From positions 3,900,827 through 3,964,826 of the forward strand of contig CM055102.1 in assembly GCA_029204225.1 (NCBI GenBank): a stretch of 64,000 bases of DNA, written 5' to 3'. A program made the position numbers and the translations under genes. Source of the stretch: Diphasiastrum complanatum. Taxonomy: Eukaryota > Streptophyta > Lycopodiopsida > Lycopodiales > Lycopodiaceae. Positions 33,564 to 44,580 of the stretch are shown piece after piece (position 1 is the first letter of the stretch; each line of letters starts with the position of its first letter). Below the pieces are notes generated by a model. That model worked only from the letters and a program-made list of their open reading frames with translations. It was not told where the DNA came from and did not search any database.

Positions 33564-33635
33564 GTGGTATTAGAACATATCACGTTATTCTTCTCAATAG
33601 TGGTATCCGAGCATATCACGTTATTCTTCTCAATA
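33564..33635 (+). repeat. Two 36-bp tandem units spanning an LTR-end/primer-site motif
   Basis: Units at 33,564-33,599 and 33,600-33,635 read GTGGTATYMGARCATATCAC followed by GTTATTCTTCTCAATA. Each unit contains a primer-site-like GTGGTAT..GA.C and ends like the LTR_B terminus (TTCTTCTCAAYA). They look like a local duplication of the LTR/primer-site junction. Confidence 0.8.
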
Positions 33636-33775
33636 GAGTGCACATTTCCAAACTCAACCGAGTCATTTCATTGCCATCTCGACTGAGTCTAGAGTCATCC
33701 AAAGTCTTATAAAAAAGAAAACAAAAAAACAAACAACACACACACCACAACTCCAAGATAGTTCAAACCTTCTAC

Positions 33776-34960
33776 ATGGATCGTCATTATGATCCCCATT
33801 CCACATAAGACTATCCACCAGAAATGGTGTCACCCATGTCTGAGCAAGTCAGACATACTAGATTCTCCCAACTCAAATCACAAGTACATGAACCATCCAC
33901 GAACCCATTTGAGAGATGGGAACCTACTAGAGCCAAAACTTCATATGACCGAACACATTTTCATGTTGCCGAGTCTTCTCACGCAAGAGCTCACCTTAAT
34001 GGGGCTTTTGCCAACCATGGACCTCGTACTGAAAAATGAACGCCAAAGCTAGATCTTCCTAAGTACAATGGTAACCCTCAGAGATTTTTACAAGTCTTTG
34101 AGAATGCTTGTGACATTTATGGTGAAACATCAAACGAAGTAATGGTCCAACTTTTCTTGATGACCATGATCGATCGAGCATGTGAATGGTTCTTCAATCT
34201 GGATCATGAAGATAAACTTGATTGGTCTATCTTAAAAGAATCTTTCATCAAATGTTTCAAACCATTTTGTTTGATTGAAAGTCCCTTTGTCAAATTGAGT
34301 AATATCAAGATGTCAAAGGACAAAAAAGTACGCGACTACATTGAACGATTCAAACGTCTCAAGTGTCAAGTACAAGAACAACCTACTGAGAACATGCTCA
34401 TCATCTGGTTCCTAGTCAGACTTCCCATATGGATTCGACGTGAGCTCAGATCTAATGATGAATATACGTCCTTAAAGATAGCTATGTATAACGCCATCCA
34501 AGAAGAAGATGAATGATTTGATGTTGAAGATCCTAGAGAATGGAGAGCACATCATGCTATCCATGAATCAAAGCTGATCGAGGACACTCGGGATCAGCTT
34601 TGGAAGTTGCAGATGGAGTTGCTCAATCAGCAACACCAAATGTAGATGGAGAAACTCACCAAAGAGTTTCAAAATACATTGAAGTCTATCCAAAGCTCCA
34701 TGCCTGGACAACTACCCCCTGGTCAGGTACACCATAGATGAGAAAACACCTAGTGCTCTCATTGTAGGGGTGCATACACTAGAAATGAGTGTCCATCCTA
34801 TTGTCCACTTATTGATAGTAACCTAATGCGATGAGACATTTGTGATGTCATGGGATACACATCATTCTACTGATACTACAATCCACGATAAAACCATTGA
34901 GAAAACACAGGAGGACACTACCAACCTCCTAGACAAACCTTTGTTTCCAGACCTCCACAA
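33776..34960 (+). pseudogene. Ty3/gypsy gag (gypsy-4)
   Basis: From ATG 33,776 (MDRHYDPHST, then a stop) a Gag is readable: LPKYNGNPQRFLQVFENACD, then MVQLFLMTMIDRACEWFFNL, HEDKLDWSILKESFIKCFKP and KKVRDYIERFKRLKCQVQEQ, the Retrotrans_gag core. A basic/Gln-rich helix (DQLWKLQMELLNQQHQM) and a knuckle-like CSHCRGAYTRNEC near 34,770 follow, with several stops. The segment 34,142-34,516 is free of stops. It ends at about 34,960 against the copia A integrase. No gypsy protease or pol follows. It is related to, but clearly diverged from, the gypsy-1 gag at 6.1 kb. Confidence 0.85.
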
Positions 34961-34961
34961 A

Positions 34962-37418
34962 ATCAGTATCATTAGATCTTATCCATTTGGATGTACATAC
35001 TTTTTCTCATGAAAGTAATGGAGGAGCTTTAATGTATGTGACTTTTATTGATGATTGTACTAGATACACTTGGATTGAATTATTGCCTAAGAAAAGCCTT
35101 GTATATGAAGCTTTTGTAAATGTTAAGTCTCTAGTGGAAAAGCAACTTAGTTCTTGCATTAAAGTTCTAAGATGTGATAATAGAGGAGAGCATATCTCCA
35201 ACAAGATGAGAGACTTTTGTGAGATCAATGGCATTAAAAAAGAACTCACTTGTCCTTACACCCCCCAACAAAATGGGGTGGCCAAGAGGAAAAATATGAG
35301 TCTTTGTGAATGTGCAAAGTCTTTAAGACGTGATGCATCTCTACCCATCACTTTTTAGGGGGAGGCCATAACTTGTGCTAATTACTTATGTAATAGGCTT
35401 CCTAGTAGTGCTATTGGTGGGATCTCACCATTTTAAGCTTTGTTTGGCAATAAGCCCAATGTAAAAGATTTTAAAGTGTCTGGATGTATATGTTATGTCC
35501 ACATTCCTTTGGAAACAAGAAGGAAAGAAGATGCAACTTCCTTCAAAGGAATATTTGTAGGCTATAGTGAAAATAGCAAAGGAAAAATGATATTTGATCC
35601 TATTTTAAAGAAAGTAAAAGCTAGCAAGGATGTCTTGTTTGATGAATCTCAAAGTTACAAGTTGTCTCCAAATTCATCTAATCTCTTAGGTGATGAAGAT
35701 CTTGCAACACCCGCCGGAGGAGCCTCTTGAAAATGATATTTTGGAAGATCAAAATCAAGTGCCAAAGGATCTGAGAAGATCCACAAGGAGCAAGGCCGAG
35801 CCTTCAAGGCTCACATACTTTGAGAAAGGAAAGCAAAGGGAAGACACATCTCCTTCTACCTCTTACTCTTTTCTAACCACAATGCTTGAAGAGCCATCAT
35901 GTTATGAAGATGCAAGTAGATCACAAGTTTGGAGAGATGCAATGCAAGTAGAGTTTGATGCTTTGATAGATAATCAAACTTGGAATATTGTACACCTTCA
36001 ATATGGGAAGAAGCCACTTGCATGTAAGTGGATCTATAGATTAAAGTACAATCAAGATGGATCTATAAGTAAGTACAAAGCTAGATTGGTTGCTAAGGGG
36101 TTTCTTCAAACTAAAGGCATAGATTATGAAGAAACATTTGCTCTTGTAGCAAAACTTGTAGCCATTAGATTGATCATTTGTATTGCTACTTTATTTAAGT
36201 GGAATCTCTATCAAATGGATGTGACAAATGATTTTTTGAATGGCTACTTGGAGGAGGAAATATACATGTTGCAACCCGAGGGCTTCATCAAGGATGGTGA
36301 GGAGGACAAGGTTTGCCACTTAAGGAAGAGCCTATATGGCTTGAAGCAAGCACCTAGAGCTTGGTACTCTAGGTTGCATGATTTTCTCTACTCTCTTGAC
36401 TTTGTGATTAGCTCTTATGAGCCTTCTTTGTACATCAAATGTAATGATGGAAAGATCATCATTTTAGTACTTTATGTTGATGATATCATATTGACATGAA
36501 ATGATGGTGAAGGCATAAGAAATGTTAAAGATTCCTTGTTGAGTGAATTCAAGATGGTAGCTCTTAAGTTCATACTTGGAATAGAAGTTACTAGAGGTAG
36601 TGATTTTACTTTTATAAGTCAATCAAAGTATGCTACTTCCATTCTTGAGAGGTTTGGCATGAAAGATTGTAAAGGGATTGACACCCCTATGGAGCAAACT
36701 TGTAAAGTTACTAATGATTGTGATGAAGCATCCTTTGAGGACATCAAGCTAATAGGCTCCTTAATCTATTTGACAATCACTAAACCAGATTTGAGTTATA
36801 GTGTAAGCAAGTTAAGTCAATATATGCAAGGTCCCTTGATGCATCATTGGAAAAGTGCCAAGAGAGTGCTTAGATATGTCTCTTCTACTAGATTTTTGGG
36901 CTTTCTTTATCAAGGATCTAACTTGTACTTGAGAGCATTTTCGGATTTAGATTTTGTAGGAGATAAGATGGATAGAAAATCCATAAGTGCATTTGTCACT
37001 TTTTTGTGGAGGAGTGATACCTTGGCTTTCCAAAAAGCAAGATACAATTTCTCTTTCCTCTTGTGAAGCTCAGTACAAGGCATTGACTTCAACAACCAAC
37101 GAACTCCTATGGATAAGAAGACTTTTGGTGGAGCTTCAAGTGCTAAAGGCCAAGAAGGTCCCTTGCATCTATTGTGACAATCAAGCTTCTCAACAAATTT
37201 CTACCAATCTGATCTTCCATGCTAGAACAAAGCATATTGAGATAGCTCATCACTTTGTAAGGGAGAAGGTGCAATCCAAGGAGGTTCGACTTCATCATGT
37301 GCCTTCATCTGAGTGCATAGCTGATATCTTAACCAAACCTTTGGCTAAAGATTTATTTTTCAAGTTAAGAAATGTTCTTGGAGTTGTAGATATGTGTACA
37401 TTAGACTTGCCAAGTTAG
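34962..37418 (+). pseudogene. Ty1/copia integrase, RT and RNase H (copia A, 3' half)
   Basis: Coding similarity starts at LDLIHLDVHTFSHESNGGAL, the first strand of the integrase core. It continues with YVTFIDDCTRYTWIELLPKK, CPYTPQQNGVAKRKN and VSGCICYVHIPLETRRKED. RT contains ACKWIYRLKYNQDGSISKYK, ETFALVAKLVAIRLI, LKQAPRAWYSRLHDF and the active site ILVLYVDDIILT. RNase H has SLIYLTITKPDLSYSVSKLS, QDTISLSSCEAQYKALTSTT and FHARTKHIEIAHHFV...DILTKPLAK. Stops at 35,356 and 36,497 and frame changes near 35,700, 36,500 and 37,040 interrupt it. Gag and protease are not upstream: gypsy gag is. They lie inverted at 28.57-29.91 kb. Confidence 0.92.
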
Positions 37419-37431
37419 AAGTGAGGAGGAG

Positions 37432-38284
37432 TGTTAAAATATCACTTTCAACTTGTTGTATCTTGTAGATCTCAAGTTATTTGAGCTTGATAGGATCTCA
37501 CACATGTGGAGTCTGTTCCCACGTGTGAAATAATGTACATCAGTCATTTTTATTAAGTTAGACTGGTTTTAGCTTGATCTACACTAGTGTGAGATTGACC
37601 TTTGAGTAGAATCTTGAAAATGGTCAAATTGGTCAAACTTTTTGTAAATAGATTGGACTTCCATGTGAATGAGTTATTACTCACACATGTCAAGATACCA
37701 TTCACACGTGTGGATAAGCTTCTAGAAGATAAGAATAGGAATATTCCATTAGATCCTATTTTATAAGGAATATTCCTATAAATGTGGAAGACTAGCTTTT
37801 TGTTTTCTAGCCAAAGAGAATAGTCAACTTTGGGAAATGAGCACATATGGCTCCCATTGGTGGATCTAGATGACTAGGCACTCTTCACATGTGTGAAGGC
37901 CTTCTGGACAGTACACAGCTATTGGATGTACTTGATCTATAAAGAGATCAACCAAATCATTAACAAGTTGATTTGAGATTGACAAATTCTAGTTTTGTTG
38001 ATATTTCCACATTTGTCTTGAGTTTTGGTGAATGGAATGCATTTGTAAGTTAATTTACTTTACTCTCTGTAAACAGGCCATATTGGTACTGTCCTCCACA
38101 CGTGTGAGGCCACCCATCCATGTGTTTGATCATTTGATCCATTGCTCTTGCTTAAATCATAGTGTAAAGCATCTAGATCAAGATCTAACATCTAGAATTT
38201 GATAGATATTTGGATTAAGCAATCAATAACTCTTAATTATTGATAGTACAATCAATATTTGTCCTTTTTCTTTGAAAATTGACA
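37432..38284 (+). mobile_element. Copia A 3' LTR, 853 bp
   Basis: A polypurine tract GTGAGGAGGAG (37,421-37,431) is followed by TGTTAAAATATCACTTTC, ending CTTTGAAAATTGACA at 38,284, then AATTA. It matches the inverted LTR at 30,502-31,354 along its full length. It contains palindromic CACATGTG or CACGTGTG words near 37,500, 37,520, 37,680, 37,702, 37,883 and 38,098. These include G-box cores (CACGTG) that plant bZIP and bHLH factors bind; whether they act here is unknown. Confidence 0.95.
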
Positions 38285-38384
38285 AATTATTCATGCATAA
38301 AATAATATCCAATCTATCCTTATGATGGGGCTATAGGTGGAGCAGGTGAAAATAGCAGTAGCCTCATTTTGAACTCCAACAGGA

Positions 38385-39115
38385 CACATGCGATGCCTAA
38401 AGGGTGCCTTCACAAAGGACAACAAGCTAAGTGGACTAAAGTCTCATGATTGGCATAAATGTTTACAAGTTGGCATGTTATTTGACGTTGCCTCCACCTC
38501 AATATTGAACTTTACATTTTATAGCATGCCTTGTTTCACATGATCTCATAGCACATACATGTATCTCAATGATCAGATTGTTTTGCGCATGCATTTTATG
38601 CTTTTCTTGGTGTTGAGAGGGTTTCCAACGGAGGAGTTAAGAAGTGCAATCTACAAAATTAGTGGTTTGGTGAGGTGCCTTAACAAATTTTGTTCTTTCT
38701 CATTCAGTACAAATACAATGCATTGTGGACGAATGGATGACACTTTCATAAGGCGCGCATTGACAAAAATAGAAACACCTATGATTGTGGAGTCATGGCA
38801 AATTTTACCCAAGATAGTCGAGCAAGCACAACTGACACCAATTTACTCTCTTCTCAACTTGATTATTGTGGAACAATCAATGACATCCTCGAAGTTGGAT
38901 TTAGGGGATTCAACTTTTTCATATTTGATGTCAAATGGTTCAAAGTTATTTTCAATGGTCCCAATGCAACCGTCGGGAATGATGAGAGTGGTTATTTCAC
39001 CATTGACTCCACCAAGCTTTAGACGGATCAAAGCGATACATTTATTTTTTCTCAAAAATGTGAGCAGGTATATTTTTTTTATGTCTTCAAGATGTCTATG
39101 CTCATTTGTTGTCAA
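38385..39115 (+). pseudogene. CACTA (En/Spm) transposase relic: tnp2 and DUF4216 fragments
   Basis: A plus-strand reading at about 38,418-38,500 gives DNKLSGLKSHDWHKCLQVGM, a signature of the tnp2-type transposase (PF02992). Further on, SQLDYCGTINDILEVGFRGF, NFFIFDVKWFKVIFNG, SGYFTIDSTKL and TFIFSQKCEQVYFFYVFK match DUF4216, the C-terminal domain of CACTA transposase proteins. A large internal part between the two is missing and several frame changes occur. A 207-codon open frame over this region (38,559-39,182) mostly follows a different frame and should not be taken as the product. Terminal CACTA repeats were not located. Copia A abuts it on the left. Confidence 0.78.
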
Positions 39116-40009
39116 TCAATTGATTTTCACTATATTGCAAAAAAATGTATACTGTGTGTATACCCAAGCAATTGTAACATAGTTATAGATACTAATTACG
39201 AGTCAATGTTTATGGCATGGTCAATCAATTATAGATGGTCATTCACCCCGACCGTTCAGATCCCAACTCATTGTGATATTAATCAGATTGCTCACAGATG
39301 CAATTGCACTCTATTATTTGACTAGTTGACATCAAACAAGAAGCGATGCTTGTGAGTACACAAATTGTGGTCATGATATTTTTGTGATACATAAATTTCT
39401 TTACTCACTTGTGGATATGGCAACTATTGTTGATGGAAATTAGAATTCAGTGTGTTGATAGACAACAATTTTCAAAAGTGAGATCCATTTACATTCTGTA
39501 ACATACCGTGGTGTATGTTGAGGGGCCTTTTTTTCATCAGTCACGGTATCACCCTCGGTGAACAGAGTATTATGGAATGCCTCTTGCCTTGTTTGACCCT
39601 CCCTATAGCCGTCTCTATAACTCTTCCGATAATCCTCTCTATAACCATTCCTATAACCCTCTCTATAAATCTTTCAAAAACAAGTTAAAGTTTGCTAGGC
39701 TTATACCAAGACCAAAAACCAGACCCGATGCTCGTGCATTCCGCTCCCTCCGCGACTCATTTTAAATTCTATCTTTAAAAAAAAAATGCTACGCATCTTG
39801 TTGTAGTGGATGCTATCAAAATTTATGTGGCAACAAGATACCATTTTTAAAAAAACATCAATCCTAAATTGCTTTTGTGAGTAAATACACACATATTAGA
39901 CAATCAACAAAAAAACATTTCCATACCATCACATATGCCACAATTCTTTTTTAAAAACAAGTTAACAAATGAATAAAATCAACATGTTTTTTAGCAAACA
40001 CCAAGAATT
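39116..40009. other. No gene recognised; short degenerate repeat at 39,585-39,675
   Basis: The stretch lies between the CACTA relic and LTR_B copy 4. It contains a degenerate minisatellite of CTCTATAACC-type units (CCCTATAGCC, CTCTATAACTCTTC, CTCTATAACCATTC, CTATAACCCTCTCTATAAAT). The rest is A/T-rich non-coding sequence that may be the 3' end of the CACTA element. Confidence 0.5.
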
Positions 40010-41016
40010 TGAAGAAACAAAATGTTTCTATTACCAAAGCTTTGCTAGCTTTCAGCCCTCAGTCTGATGAAAAGACACGAAGCAAAAATGTTCATGAACA
40101 TCGTGAAAAGACACGAAGTGAAAATGTTCGCGAACACCCTAATGAAGAGACACGAATGCGAAAAGCTCGTGAAAGAAAAATTTTCGTGATATAGCAGGAG
40201 AAAGTTAGACGACGTGAAAGTCAAACGGCTTGAAGCGATACGAAAATCTTCGCGACATTTTTTGACCTTCACGCTCCAAAGGATCAGGAAAATCATGCAA
40301 GTACCAAGAAGTACAAAAACCCATGATCTGATATGATGACATCAGCGGAAGAGTGTTAGGACGTGGCTAACCCACCTCTCTTGTAATCCATGATTAGTTA
40401 TAGATGTTTAGTCTATCTAATCTGGTGTGCTACTCTGAATGTATAAGATACATACAGTAGGAAATAGATATACACAGAATACAGACTACAGAAAAGAAGT
40501 CCGTTTGCGAGCAAGACAAGTTTTTGTAAGCAGGATCCACAGAAATCCAAGAAGTCCGCTAGTAAGCGAGACATTGCTCGTGGGAGAGCGCTGCTTCTCT
40601 CACGCCAACGCGTTGTGTGGGTCTGTAGTACATCACACAAAAAGCAAGAGGATCAATAGATGATACTGTAGCTATTACTCACATATCACTCTTATTTTAG
40701 TCTGATCTTGAATGAATTATTGTCTGCCATCGCTTGTGTATCTCATTCACTCATTTATCAATTTCGCACACTGGTTCAGTTTTTGTTGAATGTTGTGTTA
40801 ATCTAAAATATAGATCAGCAGTGTCTGTCTACATTCTGGAGGATTGTAGAAGGGATATAGCTGGTAGTGATCAACAATCATATCTAAAATCCATCCGAAT
40901 TGTTTTTCGTTCGTGAATAATTTGATTTCGCTACAGCAATGTCAATATCAAAGCTTGTTCAAGTTTTGTTTCATTTTGTTTCGTTTGATATAGCGTTATC
41001 TACATTTTTCGTATTA
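40010..41016 (+). mobile_element. LTR_B copy 4 (5' LTR of the chimeric copia)
   Basis: It starts TGAAGAAACAAAATGTTTC at 40,010 and runs about 1.0 kb to the primer site. It follows the shared LTR_B order: GCTTTGCTAGCTTTCAGCCC, ACACGAAGCGAAAATG-like repeats, CACGCTCCAAAGGATC, TGATTAGTTATAGATGTTTA, CTAGTAAGCGAGACA, TCTCACGCCAACGCG. The 5 bases before it are GAATT. No matching LTR_B follows the pol region at 44.6 kb, so the element is not a simple full-length copy. Confidence 0.82.
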
Positions 41017-41017
41017 G

Positions 41018-41029
41018 TGGTATCAGAGC
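41018..41029 (+). other. Copia primer binding site
   Basis: TGGTATCAGAGC, a perfect initiator tRNA-Met type site, about one hundred bases before the gag ATG at 41,130. Confidence 0.92.
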
Positions 41030-41129
41030 CCACCTGTCATAGTCTGACATAGCCAAAAAGCTATCAGATCCAGAAGGATAAGCATTCAAACAAAGAACCA
41101 TCAACAAGTGAGAACACAATTTACAGTAA

Positions 41130-41401
41130 TGGCTTCAATAAGCAGCATACAATCCAAAATATGTACAATCCTCGATTCATCAAGATCTAACTTCCTAGCA
41201 TGGAAGGTTAAGACCTCACATATATCAAAGAGAGAAGGATTATTCCCCTGGATAGATGGCACCGAGGAGATGCCTACCACTACAGACAAGGAGCTACGTG
41301 AATGGAGGGAGAAGAATGACAAGACAGTAGCCGTGACGAGACAAGTGTCTTCTCATCGGCATTGGCATCCCAAGTTGATGATGGTGCCAGATGGTTCATA
41401 G
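41130..41401 (+). pseudogene. Ty1/copia gag N-terminal fragment
   Basis: MASISSIQSKICTILDSSRS and NFLAWKVKTSHISKREGLFP, then WIDGTEEMPTTTDKELREW, are the start of a copia Gag. After about 80 residues the reading jumps, one frame over, into the protease segment at about 41,345. Most of gag and the zinc knuckle are deleted. It lies directly after LTR_B and its primer site, so gag and LTR belong together. Confidence 0.82.
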
Positions 41402-44400
41402 ATTCAAGCGCCACAAGGCATATGACTGGGAAACGTGATTGGTTTGAAAAATTATCACCAATCCATGATGGGGATAAGGTCACTCAAGCCAATGGAGAGG
41501 AATGCCAGATACAGGGTGTGGGCAATGTACCTGTGCAGTTTTCTGATGGCAAAATCAAGAACATCCCTAATGTACTTTATGTTCCTGGACTCAAAAAGAG
41601 TTTGCTTTCTGTTGGTGTAATGGCAAATCAACATCTTAAAGTTGAATTTGTCAAGGATGGATGCCTTATGAAGGATATGAACCACAACCATAAAGTGGTG
41701 GCGAAGGGTTATAGAGATAGTAACTGTGGCCTTTATAAATTGGATGCTGCAAAATCAGGTGAATATGGTTTGGCTATCTCAACAGCATCTCAATTTGAGT
41801 TGTGGCACAGAAGACTTGGTCATTTGAACTATGGGATCTTGAGATTGATGGCAAAGCTGAAGATGGTAATAAGGTTACCGGCATTGCAGGATGATCATCA
41901 TACAATATGTGAAGGATGCATCATGGGAAAGCATCACAGGGAGACATTTAAGAAAGGTGGAGCTGCAAGAGCTAAGAAACCACTGGAACTCATTCACAGT
42001 GACCTGTGCGGCCCAATGAAGACCATGTCGTTGGGGAAAGCATATTATTTTATGACTTTCATAGATGATTACTCTAGGAGGACATGGATTTATTTCTTGA
42101 ATAAGAAATCTGATGCTTTTGCTCGCTTCAAGGAGTCCAAGACTTTGGTAGAGAACCAACTGGATGCACGCATCAAAGTGCTAAGATCTGATAGATGGGG
42201 CGAATACAAATCTGATGATTTTGAGGACTTTTTCAAAGAACACGGCATCAAAAGACAATTCACACAGTCACACATGCCGCATAGTAATGGTGTAGCTAAA
42301 AGGAAAAACAGGACTATTATGGAGAGTGCACGCTCCATGATGAAGCAAATGGGCTTGACCGATTCACTTTGGTCAGAAGCATGCAGTGCGGCAACGTTCT
42401 TGCAAAACAGGAGCCCTACCGTTGCGGTTCCAAATGTGACTCCCGAAGAAGCATTTACTAGAATAAAACCAAAAATCGACAAGTTTCGTGTCATTGGATG
42501 TAAGGCCTATGTACATGTGTTGAAGGAGGAGCGAAAGAAACTTGATGCCAAAGCATCAAGTGTATCTTCGTCGGTTATGATGAAAGGACGAAAGCTTACA
42601 GGTGTTTTGATCCTATAATAAATAAGATTCACATTAGCAAAGATGTGATTTTTGATGAAACGCATAGGTATGAATTTGAAGACCATGCAAGTGGTGAAAG
42701 CATCAAAAGACTTCCCACAATTCTGGAGGAAGAAGATGAAGAAGATGCTCCACAAGATGATGCACGTGAAGACGAGAGTCGAGAGGGCGAGTATGAGAGG
42801 ACACCACCTATTCAAGAGCCTAGGGGGAGGTACTTGCCAATAGGAGCAATAAAGGAGAAACCGGTTGGAAGTAAGAGACATTACTTAGACACTCCTTGGG
42901 ATACATACTCTCCACGTAGTGTATCACTTGAATCTAAGATACCAAAATGATATGAAAAGATCATGAAGTACGCAAAGCTAAATCAACCAAGATCTAGCAA
43001 ACAAGGTGAAGTGAGAAGATCAACGTGGGAAAGGAAGTCTCCCGATCGTTATCATGTGAACTATGTCCTAATGATTGACATTTTGAAGAGGTGACTTAGA
43101 GGAAAAGGAGACAGAATCCATCCACAGGCATGATACATGGGAGTTGGTTGATCTACCACTTGGAAAGAAACCCATTGACAAGAAATGGGTGTTTAGAACA
43201 AAGTTTCATGTGGATGGCACAATAGCAAAGTATAAGGCACGCCTAGTAGTGAAGGGTTATGAGCAAAGCAAAGGAATTGACTATGAAGAGACATTTGCTC
43301 CAGTGGCTAAGTGGACTATGCTATGCCTTATCATTGCCTTAACATCTCATTTTGGGTGGAAGATCCATCAAATGGATGTGAAGTCTGCATTTTTGAATGG
43401 GGACTTAGAGGAAGAAGTTTACATGGTCTAACTGCAGGGCTTCATGGCAAAAGGGCAAGAACAGAAGGTATGTAAACTACGCAAAGCACTTTATGGAATT
43501 AAGCAAGCGCCACGCGCATGGTATGGACACATTGACAGTTACTTTCTTTCTCATGGGTTTGTAAGAACAAATTCAGATCCAAACCTTTATGTTCTTATAA
43601 ATGATGACAACATTGCCTTGATTGTACTTTACGTTGATGATATCATTACCACGGGCAATGATGAGAACCTCACTCGTTCTATCAAAGCCAACTTATGCAA
43701 GCAGTTTGAGATGACAAATTTAGATCTTATGCACTATTGCTTGAGTGTCGAAGTATGGCAAACTAGCAGTGATATCAGGTTATGTCAAAGCAAGTATGTG
43801 GGCGAGACATTGGAGAGATTTCACATGACAGAGTGCAAACCTTCCATCACCCCTTGCGAAGCTGGTAAGAAATTATCTCGTATTGATGATAGTGCACATG
43901 TTGACGCTACACTATTTCGTCAGCTAGTTGGGAGTTTGATATATCTTACGACTACACGTCCTGATATCTGCTATGCTGTAAGTTTGATTAGCCAATTTAT
44001 GTCATTACCCACTATGGACCATTGGAAAGCTGCAAAAAGGATTTTGAGGTAGGTGACAGGTACACCTAACCTTGGTCTAATCTACAAAAGACAAAGTGTT
44101 TTACCTAAGTTGCAAGGTTATGTTGACGTTGATTGGGCAGGAAGTATAGATGATAGAAAGTCAACAATAGGTTATGCCTTCAATTTTGGTAGCAGTTGTT
44201 TTTCATGGTCTAGCAAGAAGCAAGATACTATTTCTCTTTCTTCCACAGAAGTCGAATATAAAGCGTTGAGTTCTACTACCCAGGAAGCTGTTTGGCTACG
44301 TAAATTGTTATGTGAGATTGGCATGAAGCAGGTAAAACCTACTGTTATTTTCTGTGACAGTCAAAGTGGAATACAATTGGCTAAAAATCCTATCTTTCAT

Positions 44401-44580
44401 ACAAGGACAAAACATATTGAAGTAAAATATCACTTTGTGCATGAAAAGTTACAATCTGAAGATATAAGTATTGTACATTGTTCTACGTTATTACAAGTTG
44501 CTGATATATTTATGAAAGCTTTAAGTAAAGAAAAGTTTGAGACTTTTAGAGCCAAACTTGGCTTAGATCTGGTTATGTAA
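41362..44580 (+). pseudogene. Ty1/copia protease, integrase, RT and RNase H (copia D)
   Basis: Nearly continuous Pol. Protease has ARWFIDSSATRHMTGKRDWF, with the active-site triad DSG changed to DSS. GAG-pre-integrase has ELWHRRLGHLNYGILRLMAK and CEGCIMGKHHRETF. Integrase has HSDLCGPMKTMSLGKAYYFM, FIDDYSRRTWIYFLNKKSDA and SNGVAKRKNRTIMESARSMM. RT has KKWVFRTKFHVDGTIAKYKA, KQAPRAWYGHIDSYF and VLYVDDIITTG. RNase H has VDVDWAGSIDDRKSTIGYAF, DTISLSSTEVEYKALSSTTQ and FHTRTKHIEVKYHFVHEKL. One frame holds the protease-integrase part (to 42,618) and 43,144-44,580. The defects are frame changes near 42,555 and before 43,144, a TAA at 43,429 and a TAG at 44,050. It is among the least damaged pol regions here. 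Confidence 0.93.

Noticed and set aside
33564-33635. CRISPR-like repeats
   Set aside because: Only two directly abutting 36-bp units without spacers, in a plant retroelement context; the 25-bp array next to it is a plain tandem repeat.
38559-39182. 207-codon plus-strand open frame as a novel gene
   Set aside because: The family motifs of tnp2 and DUF4216 lie in other frames of the same strand; this frame is an accidental overlap.
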